A stretch of DNA of 64,000 nucleotides from Sparassis latifolia (Eukaryota; Basidiomycota; Agaricomycetes; Polyporales; Sparassidaceae), in assembly GCA_018466975.1 (NCBI GenBank), contig CM031560.1, forward strand, positions 1,054,001 through 1,118,000, written 5' to 3'. A program made the position numbers and the translations under genes. How positions within the stretch are numbered: position 1 is the first letter of the stretch; every line of letters begins with the position of its first letter. This document shows, in pieces, positions 1 to 10,689 of this stretch. The notes under the pieces are model-generated. The model was not told where the DNA came from, did no database searches, and worked only from the letters and a program-made list of their open reading frames with translations.

Positions 1-477
1 TACAAGTCAACACTCAAGGGAATTTCATCCCTTTACATATCTCGAGCATGAACGCGCTTGTCTACGACCTCACCACCGGCAGACAAGTCGCCACTGGCCA
101 TACCGGTTCACTTACATTGCCAGCCAAGGCGTATCCGTATATCCAAGTTCCGCTTAATTTCTCGTATATTGCCTCAAACGACTCGGACCAGACCTGTACG
201 TCCTCCGATATTCCAAATTAGAAACTCCATGGTAACCATTTAATCTAGGGGCAAATTGGTACAACGCGTGCAAGAACCCAGCCGCGATCACTGAAGGATC
301 ACGCCCTCGTGAGTCTTGCGTCAATTGAGACGGCGAAGGAGCATCTAACATGTACCAGCCGTGCAATTCAACTTCTTTCTCGACATGTCGATTATTGGAC
401 TGGTGGGTAAGAAGTCCACCTCGGCTGCGGTCACTGAAGCATCGTGTCCAATCACGTTATCGTTAAACTCTGTTTGA
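1..477 (+). CDS. 3' end of a gene, possibly LEA14-like (partial)
   Basis: The gene enters from the left edge; the frame is open from base 3. Three exons can be joined: 3-195, 249-308 and 359-477, with introns 196-248 (GTACGT...CTAG) and 309-358 (GTGAGT...CCAG). The joined frame has motifs LVYDLTTGRQVATG, WANWYNACKNPAAI and MSIIGLVGKKSTSAA and ends at TGA 475-477. The product reads as an extracytoplasmic beta-type domain, as in fungal single-pass membrane proteins with an LEA14/water-stress-like fold. That family call is a weak inference because the N-terminal anchor and most of the domain lie outside the window. The splice phases fit exactly, so I am fairly sure it is a real gene end. Confidence 0.6.
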
Positions 478-895
478 GGTTTCGCGGGTGAACTTTTCAT
501 GTTTATCACGTTTAACATCTATCTTTACTCCCGCTTTATGGTTGCGAATGGACTGGTCGACGGACTTCTTACATCGTATTCGTGATATAGCTCATCCATG
601 CATCTTCTGGACTTGCACTTTGATATTCCTATCCTATGGTTTTACTTGACATATCAGTACGTCTCACGTTGGCTTCTATGACATCGATAATGTGAACTGT
701 GATGATCAACTCAACTATTCGGTCGAAGTATCATTACCCCAAGTAAATGTCCGCTTTATATCCCTTCCATCTGACTGACCACGAGATCGGCAGTGAATCT
801 ATGAGCTGCAGCAGTGGAGCTCAGTTCAATTTGAGACATACCCAGGTCCCAGATTACTGTGGAATTTCGTTAAGTCGATTTCAAACCAGCCCGCA
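478..895. other. Intergenic, no gene seen
   Basis: About 420 bp between the partial gene and the tetraspanin. I see no conserved frame, repeat or RNA gene; it should hold the 3' UTR of the first gene and the tetraspanin promoter. Confidence 0.5.
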
Positions 896-2753
896 ATGAC
901 AGAAGGTGAGTATAGCGTGACACGTTGGCTGACACTTCACTCGTTCCTACACATCACCATGGACCGCCGGTTTCCTTCGTCGTCCTCAGCACTGGCAAGG
1001 GACTCGTTCATCCGCCATCGCTCTGGCGCTTACAGTCCCAACCCAGATGGGTTGACGCCGCACTACACACCGCGTAGAGATTCTTTACTCCACGAAGGGA
1101 CACTTACCGTGCAAGTAGAAGACGCCGACGACCTCCGGGGCGAACCCACAATTCTGCTAGTGCGGCCTTCCAGAGTCTCACCGCCGCTGCCTAACCTACC
1201 CCCTTTGCAAGGGATCTCCAATGGATCGCCACTGCTGGCGGCTTCAGACTTTTCCCTTGACCCTCACCGGTCTTACGGAAGTGGTTTCCCCCCAAGAGCG
1301 CAGGCGGCGGGTGATGAAGTTTGCGATTCACCGGTGGCTTTTAGCCCGGTGCCTCTTACTCCGCGACCAGCAGCCCCACCAAGGAATGAATCCACGCGTA
1401 CTACGGATACGACGCAAACGTCCGTGTCCCAGATATCTAGATTGCCTACTCCAGACTTCACGTCTCGTACTAGTGGTGGTGTTATCCGATCGTTCCTTCC
1501 TCGGCTCTTCTCTGTGCGCGGAGTACAGAGCGCATCGACGGGTGCTCCTGCGGACGTGCGCCCACGAAACCATCGTAATGCGACCACGCTCTCTGATGTG
1601 TCGGAAGGCAGTACCGCCGTGTCCACTTGTTCAGGGGATTCAAGTTTGTCCACGGCAACTCTGCTTAAACGACCTGCACTGCTACCGTCATTAAGTACCA
1701 CCGACAGGTTCACACAGAAGTTTCCCAGGCCTCGCTCCATCAGGAATCCCACTTTCGAGGGCGGCCGGTCCGGGCACAAGTCTGCGTTCGCTGCGACTAT
1801 GCTGGAAGAAGGAGAGGGCCTTGGGATTGACCGAGTGGATCGGTGGCCGACACACAAATGGTGCTTGGTACTGTCCGTCAGTACAGTGTTCGTATATGGC
1901 CTCGCTGGCCTGGTTTGTGCGATCGTGACTTGGTGGCGAAGTGAGTCTTTCTTCTGTTCTCATACAGTGTCACTAGATAACGTGTCTGCAAGCATGGGAA
2001 ATGGCCAATGTGATGTATGTCGCAGACAACGACATTCTCATTCTTATTACACTTGCGTCCTCGATTCTCCTGCTCACGTTCCTGGTGGGGATAAGCGGTA
2101 CCATCCTGAACTCCCGCCCCATACTTGCGATCTACGCCCTCCTGTTGTGGCCCGCATTCATCTCAATGCTCGTGATTGGTTATACATCCTACAAGCGATG
2201 GGCATTCTCGCTGGATCGCAAACTCAACCTCGCGTGGAGTCAGTGGTACACGCCCCTTGGACGACTCATCATCCAGGACACGCTGCGCTGCTGCGGGTAC
2301 TATAGCGCGCTCCACGAGGCTACGCCTTCCAAGCGCTGCTACCCTAGGACGCCTCTGCCCGGATGCAAGGGGAAGCTATACCGTTTCGAGCGAGAGAACC
2401 TCGGGCTGATCTGGTCTACCACGTTCGCGCTCGTTCCGATCCACGTCCTGAACATCGTGGTGGCGCTGCTCTGCGCGAACCATGTCACGCGAACGTTCGG
2501 GAAGGGTATCATGCCCAAGCAGTACAGGCTGAGTGGGGAAGACGTGAGGGCGGATGCGGAGAGGATCATGGGCGCATTGGGGTCAGTACGCCCCGTGATC
2601 AGACCTGAAGTGACAAGGTTGTCATCCAGTGGGGTGTTCAGGGAGGATAGGGAAGACTATTTCCCTTCCTCGGACGATGAGTGGGAGCGTTTGCATATCA
2701 TGCGGTCTGATTCGATAGGATTGGGTATCAGCCACCCTTCGATGCGGATGTGA
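896..2753 (+). CDS. TSP2: Tetraspanin, Tsp2-like
   Basis: Four-pass membrane organiser protein of the basidiomycete Tsp2 type. Exon 1 is 896-1940 and exon 2 is 1993-2753, joined through a phase-1 intron (GTGAGT...GCAAG). A Ser/Pro-rich cytoplasmic N-terminus of about 300 residues precedes TM1 (CLVLSVSTVFVYGLAGLVC). TM2 and TM3 follow closely in exon 2 (ILILITLASSILLLTFLVG; LLLWPAFISMLVIGYTSY). The large outer loop carries the tetraspanin hallmark CCG (DTLRCCGYYS) and further cysteines (KRCYP, PGCKG). TM4 is FALVPIHVLNIVVALLCAN, followed by an acidic cytoplasmic tail. The long N-terminus is unlike animal tetraspanins but usual for Tsp2. The ATG at 959 (ATGGACCGCCGG) is an alternative start because a possible donor follows the first ATG. 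Confidence 0.85.
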
Positions 2754-3181
2754 TCATTATACCTCTCGTAGATTTCACCGCATATCTTACCTAACTGCTT
2801 CACTTTGTCCTCGTTTATGCACCACAGTCGAATATGACAGTCCATACAATGTACGTCGATCCCGCAAATTAGCGGCAGCAAGCAGTTGCAAGCGCCGCGG
2901 GAACCGTCACGGTTTCCAATAATGAAGTGAGATTCGCTCACGATTTCTCTACTCCGCCTCGATCGATTCGCCCTTTCCTGTATACTACTACTACGCGCTC
3001 CTTCGTCTCGCAGTACGCTACGAATATCCTTATTCAAGATTTGTAATGAATTCAGAACCACTGGTGTGTTCTCCAGCCATCAATGAAATCCTTGGTCACG
3101 CCTCACAGCTAAGTATAATGTTCGCAGCCACCTGGCCCTCCACAGATACGTGGAGACGCGCGGCAGCAGCCCCCGCTTAGG
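2754..3181. other. Intergenic, no gene seen
   Basis: About 430 bp between two same-strand genes, holding the tetraspanin 3' UTR and the promoter of the next gene. No repeat or conserved frame is visible. The minus-strand frame at 2657-3061 lacks any recognisable motif. Confidence 0.5.
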
Positions 3182-4201
3182 ATGTCAGCCTCCGTGCAAT
3201 CTGGAGCAAACGCCTTGGTCGCGCTTGTCGAGTGCGAGAAGGCCAAGGTTCGCGATGCGCTTCAGAAGGAACATGCCGAGCGCGAGGCTGAGTTTGGACG
3301 CGCTCAAGAGATCGCTACCAAAGCTCTCACGGAGGCTCTCGTACGTGCGCATTCCGCAGAGACTGGCGTGAAGGCCGCGGAAGCCCGGGCTCACGCCGCA
3401 GAGACTGAGCTTGCGCAGGCGTGGGCGCGTGCAGGCCCGGCAGACGTCGAGCGCACCAAAGCCCAAGCGGACGCGCTCCGCACCACGGAGAACGAGCTTA
3501 TCCAAGCCCGTCTAGACACACTTCGATTGACGGAGGATGTGACGAAGTTAAGGCACATTGTCCAGGACCATCTGGACGAGCTTGAGGTCTACAAGGCGCG
3601 TTGCACCAAGCTGGAGATGGAACATGCAGAATCTGTCGCAACGAAGGACTCTGAGATTGGGAGTCTCACCAACCAGCTTTTGTGGCTGGATGCAGAACTA
3701 CGTGACCTCAAAGCACGTACCGCGCATATCGACCTGGCGGCTGGTCACGATACTAACTCATTTTCAGTGGCAAATGAGGTGAGTACTCGTTCTGATGGCT
3801 TTCGTGTCGCTCACCGATGCCTGGAAGTCCAGAGCGGGCTTACCGCAGATATGAGTAACTCGGCTGCTATCCCAGACGAGTGCAACTCGTACGAGGAAAT
3901 ATTCTCACAGTTTGTGCATGACAGTTCTCCTGGATTTGAATCCCCTGTGAACACCTTTTCCACACTCGCCGTTGTTGTGGATAACACAAATTCCTCTTCC
4001 CATGTTGGCCGCAGTCGAGGTCCTGCTCTGAGTCCAAAATCTGTTGCCGATGTGCTGCATCCTACTGCAAGCAAGAGGCAGCTGAGGATCCGTCCACAGG
4101 AGACAACGCGAAAGAAAAGAGTCACTCGACCCCGCGTGTCCCCTCCAACAGAGGAGGAACGTAACCGCATCCTTTATTTGACCGATGATGCACAATTTTG
4201 A
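3182..4201 (+). CDS. Coiled-coil hypothetical protein
   Basis: A single open frame of 339 codons. Residues 10-190 are almost pure Ala/Glu/Lys/Arg/Leu heptads (for example ALQKEHAEREAEFGRAQEIA), predicting a long coiled coil. A looser Ser/Asn-rich segment follows (about 200-290). The C-terminus is basic (RKKRVTRPRVSPPTEEERNR), which could bind nucleic acid or be a nuclear signal. I do not recognise the family. A GTGAGT at about 3779 could be a splice donor, but the frame stays open, so no intron is required. Function is unknown; a structural or chromatin-associated role is only a guess from composition. Confidence 0.6.
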   Translation: MSASVQSGANALVALVECEKAKVRDALQKEHAEREAEFGRAQEIATKALTEALVRAHSAETGVKAAEARAHAAETELAQAWARAGPADVERTKAQADALRTTENELIQARLDTLRLTEDVTKLRHIVQDHLDELEVYKARCTKLEMEHAESVATKDSEIGSLTNQLLWLDAELRDLKARTAHIDLAAGHDTNSFSVANEVSTRSDGFRVAHRCLEVQSGLTADMSNSAAIPDECNSYEEIFSQFVHDSSPGFESPVNTFSTLAVVVDNTNSSSHVGRSRGPALSPKSVADVLHPTASKRQLRIRPQETTRKKRVTRPRVSPPTEEERNRILYLTDDAQF

Positions 4202-4709
4202 GTTGGCGAGTGATCATTAATCTGTTATGACACTGAAGCTGAGATAGCCAGGAAGTACCAATACGATGCCTGTGCCATTCTATTATACCTGACCATGCTA
4301 AAGTTGCTATCGTACACTAATCTTTGCAACATGAAACATCCCTATCAGCTGCTACATTTATGCTTTCATCTCACCCTCCATCAAACTATACATTTGCTGT
4401 CAATGCTCTGCCTTTTTCTAGACCTGTTCGCTCTCACATTCATTGTATCGATGAAGTTACAGTACTATCCACCTGAGTTGGTGTACATTATGCTTAGCCT
4501 AATTCCGAAAACTTTTGGTTTAGTTCCTGTAGTATACTTCCTGTATTTGTATATAACTTCCATTGGGTATCTGCACTGATGTAGTGATGATGCATCTGAG
4601 AGTGCCAAACCAACTCAGGTCGGAGAATTTACCGGCTAATTGAACGCGTGACATCACGCGCTCGTCACCACCTGCCCGTGGAGCCTCAGGCTGCAGAGGT
4701 CTCTTGACT
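4202..4709. other. AT-rich intergenic stretch
   Basis: About 500 bp, visibly more AT-rich than its surroundings between 4290 and 4570. A 94-codon hydrophobic frame at 4295-4579 (Leu/Tyr/Ile rich) is a by-product of composition and matches no family I know. No inverted or direct repeat was found at its edges. Confidence 0.4.
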
Positions 4710-6309
4710 ATGTATCACATTGGAATGCGTTGGGGAAACTGGCAGCTGCATCGGCACCTAATCTTTAGAGGGATTCGAGGTTTGCATCGCAGTTCGTCGC
4801 CGACCGGTCGACCTTTCAAAGTATTATTTTTTGGAAGAGACGAATTCTCGTGTCTGGTACTCGAGCAGTTTCACGCAGCGGAAGGTCAGTTTCTATGCCA
4901 CGCTCTTACTATAGGTCTGGAGCCTTGGTGATTCAACTTTGCAGACACTTAGACGTATGGGATGAGATCCAGATCGTAACACAGCCGGATATGAAGACAG
5001 GCAGACATGGCTCTAAAATATCTGTATGTAAGTAGTATTTGTCGCGATCACTTTTGTCATTCTATTCTAAAAAATTCATCCAGCACCGCTGAAAATTCTC
5101 GGACAACAATTGGACCTTCCTGTACATTCAATACCGCCGGACAAGCCCGGCTTCAGGAGTTGGAAGGTGCGCCGACTAGTAGTTTCTTCTGACCTTGCCA
5201 ACGATTGCATCTACCTCAGCCTCCGCAACCATTCGGAACTGGAGAATCCTCCACACAGTCACTTCCCTCGGCGGCTCATCTCCTAATTACGGCATCCTTT
5301 GGGCGTATCTTGCCAACGTCACTCTTGTACCAGTTCTTGCCTTCAAGACGACTTAATGTACACCCTTCTCTGCTTCCTGCTTACCGTGGTGCGGCACCCA
5401 TTCAGCACGCACTGATCGAAGGGCGAAAAGAGACAGGAGTATGCGTCATACAGATGACGGAGTTTAAGAAGGGAATCGATTCTGGAGATATCTGGGGAAG
5501 TAAACGTCTGGTAAGTTATAATTGATTGTATTGACAAGAAACTGAAAAGGAGAGTGCTGCTGACCTTGCGTCTAGCCAATACCAGACAATATTGCATTTC
5601 CAGAATTGAGAGATCGTTTAGCACTGGAAGGCGGGAAGCTGTTGGTGTCGGTCCTCCGCGATATGATGGCAGGGAAGGTGCGAAATCTACTGCTCGTGGT
5701 GGCCAGCGGTGCCTCACTGTAATATTCAGGCAAACTCAATACCTCAGCCGTTTGATCCAGCCGCTCCTCGCGCCCCCCTCATCAAAGCGGAAGATACCGT
5801 CATAAATTTCAAGACGATGTCTGCGGAAGATATCGTGAGATGCTACCGAGGGATCTCACACCAGGTGCGGTTGCCTATCATAACATATGGCTGCTGCTCG
5901 CTATATTGCTCGTGTCTTCGCCGTTCTTCCAGAAACCTATTATGGCATACCTGAAGACGAACAGAACACTTCAGTTGCACTCTCCGACTAGTCTTGCTGA
6001 ATGGCCATCAAGATTACGAGGCTATCTACCGGAACCTGGGACAGCTACTTTTCACCCGCCTTCCAAGAATTTGCTCATTCGATGTGCGTCAGATACGCTA
6101 CTCTCCGTTCCGCAGGTGATGTTCAATTACCTGGTCTACGTCGTTTGAGTTAATGATCTGGCTTTTCACAGGTGAAACAGCAAGATCGTTCGCTGATCAG
6201 CGCAAAAGAATGGTGGAACGGAGTAAGACCAGGTATGCGTTTGAACGGTGGAGAAGAGGGCCCTGTTCAATTGCTCACAGCGGAGCAATTACACGACCTC
6301 ACCCCTTGA
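4710..6309 (+). CDS. FMT1: Methionyl-tRNA formyltransferase, mitochondrial
   Basis: Formylates Met-tRNA for mitochondrial translation initiation, using 10-formyl-tetrahydrofolate. The start at 4710 gives a presequence rich in Arg/His with no acidic residues (RHLIFRGIRGLHRSS), fitting mitochondrial import. Exons then give the N-terminal motif KVLFFGRDEFSCLVLEQ, VTQPDMKTGRHG, PLKILGQQLDLPVHSIPP, the signature NVHPSLLPAYRGAAPI with the catalytic Asn and His, and KGIDSGDIWG with the catalytic Asp. The C-terminal domain lies in exons near 5770-6110 and the last exon, ending TAEQLHDLTP. About six short introns are present; donors at about 4886 and 5512 are clear. The stop is 6307-6309. A MITE begins 41 bp downstream. 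Confidence 0.88.
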
Positions 6310-6342
6310 TTATTTAGTACAAGTCTGCCTCAATCCGCGATG

Positions 6343-6350
6343 ACTATTGC
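6343..6350. repeat. Target site duplication, left
   Basis: The octamer ACTATTGC lies directly before the left inverted repeat and recurs at 7057-7064 directly after the right one. An 8-bp duplication is the size made by hAT-superfamily transposases. Confidence 0.8.
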
Positions 6351-7056
6351 CAAGAGGGGGGCGAGATTTGAATTCTCGACACCGTCCTCGCAAAAATTCG
6401 AGGACCCCGTAAACTGGGGTAGGGGGGGCCACCTTCCGCATTAAGACGTGCCGATCTCCGGCACAGGCACAATGATTCCCATATTCTGCGACTGCAAACA
6501 TACGTTCATCGACAATGACATTAACAGTAGTTACTTCCGAGTAGTATATAATACATATCCATAAGATTACTTGTGTTTCTTCGCTGCACCCATTCGCACG
6601 TTGCCATCCGGTTGATACTGTCATTTCGTCGACGGGGAAGGACACTTTGACAGGAATTTTCTCTGGAGGTATACCGAGTCGCTCCTCCTCGTCGTGCGAA
6701 ATTGTCATAGAGGATGGAGAGCACGCAAAGCGACACAGCACAAGAACGCGAGCGGCAAAGTCTGCGTTAAACAAATCGCGTTTAGTCACGTGCATCTGAC
6801 GTATGCCCATAGTTTCTTCTGAAGCACACACTGCGCGGAAATGTCCGGTTTGAGTGCACAGAAATGACTGTGTACATTACAGAACATAGATTTAAATTTA
6901 GAGTCAATTAACGTGAAGAACTTGAGGAGAGAGGTGGAAAATGGTGAGCACTGGGAGGAAAACGCGCGGGTGGCTGAAATTGGACCCCGTACACCAGTTT
7001 CCTATTCCCCTTGCAAACAGCTGGGTATCCCCGATTCAAATCTCGCCCCCCTCTTG
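6351..7056. mobile_element. MITE, 706 bp, hAT-like ends
   Basis: Non-autonomous DNA transposon. The ends are perfect 23-bp inverted repeats, 6351-6373 and 7034-7056, starting CAAGAGGGGGGCGAG. The subterminal parts are loosely similar in inverted orientation (both carry CCCCGTA and a CCACC block about 70-90 bp inside). The 8-bp direct repeat ACTATTGC flanks both ends. No transposase motif is visible; the 173-codon minus-strand frame at 6310-6831 crosses the left end and looks accidental. The 8-bp duplication points to hAT, but the terminal bases fit the hAT consensus only loosely. Confidence 0.82.
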
Positions 7057-7064
7057 ACTATTGC
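7057..7064. repeat. Target site duplication, right
   Basis: Second copy of ACTATTGC, identical to 6343-6350. Confidence 0.8.
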
Positions 7065-7256
7065 TGCAAATTAGAACTTGAGTAATTAATGCCTTTCTTT
7101 CTGCCTGGTCCTACTAGTACACAGTGAGACCATACCAGAAAATACCCTCTGTCCAATGACTCCAATCGATATCGTAGCCTTTGTGCGAAGTGATCTGCTC
7201 AAACAAGATCTAGATAAATCGCCGCTAATGTAGACACGCTTATTTCTCACGCTCTC

Positions 7257-8221
7257 ATGTTCTCCTCTGCCGTTCAGCCAGGCCTGGTGTCGCTCTTCTC
7301 GTCCACGGGAAGCGACCCACTCGGTTTATTCTCATCTCATACGGACACCTCTCTTCCGTCTGACTCCTTCATGTGTCTTCTGAAAGATTACACGTCGCTT
7401 CCGGCACCACCGCCTCCGGCAACCCTTCGATCTTCACTTGACGATCCCACCGAGGACAGTACGAATCCCGATTATATGTTGACACAGACTGTACTCCATA
7501 TTCAGTCGCCCACTCTGAGGACGACATATGTGCGTTGCCCCCCAGTGCTCGCAGGCTCGGAAGCCCTCCGTGGGAGCGCCGGTCGTTCCGGCCGCAATGA
7601 ACTTGGGATACAGCATCCTTGGCTCTGTCTACAAGTTCGCAACCTCGGCAAAGAATGGTCCTTTGAGATTGGGATCGTGGATCAAGCAGGAAGGGAGGGC
7701 ATCGTCCGATGCTCGACGTTCCAGGTGCTGTCTTTCACTTGTAATTTTGCTATGACTTCTGGTAATAGTTGCAGCGATACCTTGAATGCACTGAGTTTTA
7801 GCTATCTTTGCGTGGTGTGGCATTATGTAGCCTAACCTTTTACCGGCAGAAACAACCCCGCTTGAAGTTGGCGAATTCCCCGCTGCTTCATCTTCCGTTG
7901 TCGTTCCCACCGTCATCCTCCAACCCGCTCACATCATGGTGCACCATCGCCATCAATTTACCCTCGTTACTTCCATACTTCTCCTCTGCGACCCTGTCCC
8001 GTAGCGATGAAGAAGAGCACGAAGAATCCGATGACGACGGCCGGCCCTGCATTGGTAGCGGTGGGCGGCCTAATACAGGCGCTTTGTTGCCCAGCGGGCC
8101 ATACTCTCATGTGTCGTACGTCAAGATTTACGCCACCTGTCGGGTACGCAGAATTTGGTTCAGTGAAGAAGGCCCAAGGCAGAAGTTGCCTTGGGAGTTT
8201 CAACTGTATGGCACCGACTGA
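7257..8221 (+). CDS. CFA20-domain protein
   Basis: Two exons, 7257-7724 and 7850-8221, joined by a phase-0 intron. The first exon starts MFSSAVQPGLVSLFSSTGSD. The core carries the family pattern TVLHIQSPTLRTTYVRCPP, then LQVRNLGKEWSFEIGIVD. The second exon has PLLHLPLSFP, SHVSYVKIYATCRVRRIWFS and the terminal block PWEFQLYG. This is the fold of ciliary CFA20/BUG22. The gene is retained in fungi without cilia, where its role is not established. An acidic insert (EEEHEESDDDG) separates the last two blocks. The intron is about 125 nt, longer than others in the window, so the junction could be revised. Confidence 0.8.
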
Positions 8222-8521
8222 GGTGGGACAATTAATATTAATGTTGCAATCCCGCCTCCCTGCAGTTGACACATCCGTGAAGAATATTTCGTCAACAAGT
8301 AAAGGATCGACTCCACTGTCAATCCAACTGTACTACTCCATATATGCAACGTTCACACATCTCGCCAACGCCAGTAAAACCACGGTAGAACACGAAAATG
8401 GAGACTCCGCACGGATAATTCGTGCTGCACGAAGAGCCAGGAAGAGCCATGGCCAGTGGTGTGTTCTAAAGCCGGGTATTGCGCGTAGAAAGTATATCTA
8501 ATATGCATGCAAAAAGCCCGT

Positions 8522-9765
<1,244 letters not shown>

Positions 9766-10222
9766 GCTGGAATGACGAACTGGCTTGGTGTACGTAGTAG
9801 CGGCGGCGGCGCTGATATGCAGAGCCCGGGTAAGGGCTTTACGTGAGGAGAACAGGACGAAAGAAAAGGAACAAGGTTGACGAACTTATAAAGTGGGTCG
9901 TGGCTGGTCACGAAACTTAGTCAAGTGATTAGCAGCCGATCATGTGACTCACGCGTCTGAATCGTGCGCACTGCGTATAAGCATTTGCGATACGCCGAGT
10001 GACCTGTAAGATTAAAATTGTGAGAGACAGACATGAATGGCATGCTGGTATGTCTTCCAGCTCGCTCGCAATGGGAGCACTAGGCGACGCTAGCCCAGGG
10101 TAGAGAGCTCGAACATGTCCGCCGGAGAATGTTGCTGACTCGCCACGTTGTTCCACCATTGATTGCCCCCAAGAAACATACAGGTGAAACAAGTTTCTAT
10201 GCAGTCAAACGGCACAGATGCG
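9766..10222. other. TRR1 upstream region up to the retrotransposon
   Basis: 457 bp of original intergenic DNA between the TRR1 start codon and the left target duplication. It formed one divergent promoter region with 15705-15921 before the insertion. No gene is visible. Confidence 0.6.
10218..10222. repeat. Target site duplication, left (ATGCG)
   Basis: ATGCG directly precedes the element and recurs at 15700-15704. Five bp is the usual size for Ty1/copia integrase. Confidence 0.85.
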
Positions 10223-10677
10223 TATCAGAGTGCGAGAAGCAACGGGGCGACCAAGTCAGGTCGGAACGGCAAAGCCGACTGAGCACAGCGGGTACGGCTG
10301 GAGGGCAGACAGACCGGAGAGTGTCCTTGCAGTGACACGGAGGTCAGTGGATGCACCAGGACAGTGAGTCTCTGCTATATTCATACCTTGCAGTGACACG
10401 GAGGTCACTGCAACAGCTGTAAGTAATGGTACATGTAAATAGGAAAAAGGGAGACGTACGTGGATGCACCAGGACAGTGAGTCTCTGGGGCATCCGACGA
10501 CCAACGGTAAGGTATATACGACGATCAGCGTCGCCGGCTACGGCTAGCGATAGCGCCGAGGTGTTGAGTAGATACGGGTGAAAAAGGACAAACCGAACCG
10601 GGTATAACGCACGTTCTGAGGAACGTGCCAGGTCATCTCCTCGGACTCCTGAGCTCCTCGGACTACAGATTGCGACA
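10223..10677 (-). repeat. 3' LTR of copia element
   Basis: 455 bp, nearly identical to 15246-15699. On the minus strand it begins TGTCGC and ends CTGATA, so the ends are TG...TA rather than the usual TG...CA. The flanking ATGCG duplication fixes both edges. Confidence 0.93.
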
Positions 10678-10689
10678 CTCCCCCTCAAA
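10678..10689 (-). promoter_or_regulatory. Polypurine tract
   Basis: On the minus strand TTTGAGGGGGAG directly abuts the 3' LTR, the place and composition expected for the plus-strand DNA primer. The pol stop codon (10685-10687) lies inside it. Confidence 0.8.

Larger units (their letters stand above)
6310..7256. other. Intergenic, mostly occupied by a MITE
   Basis: Gene-free interval between FMT1 and the CFA20-domain gene. Most of it (6351-7056) is one transposon copy, listed separately. The remaining 200 bp before 7257 should hold the promoter of the next gene. Confidence 0.6.

Noticed and set aside
1273..1857. Long minus-strand frame opposite the tetraspanin N-terminus
   Set aside because: Shadow of the Ser/Pro-rich coding strand; the plus frame is supported by splice phase and membrane segments.
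4295..4579. Hydrophobic 94-codon frame suggesting a small membrane protein
   Set aside because: AT-rich composition alone yields Leu/Tyr/Ile codons; no promoter, family or splice evidence.
6310..6831. 173-codon minus-strand frame
   Set aside because: It crosses the left end of the MITE, has no motif and shows no protein-like conservation pattern.
6960..7060. tRNA-like or SINE-like element (TGGCTGAAATTGG and GATTCAAATC resembling A and B boxes)
   Set aside because: T-arm and acceptor stems cannot be paired properly, and the sequence is explained by the inverted terminal repeat of the MITE.
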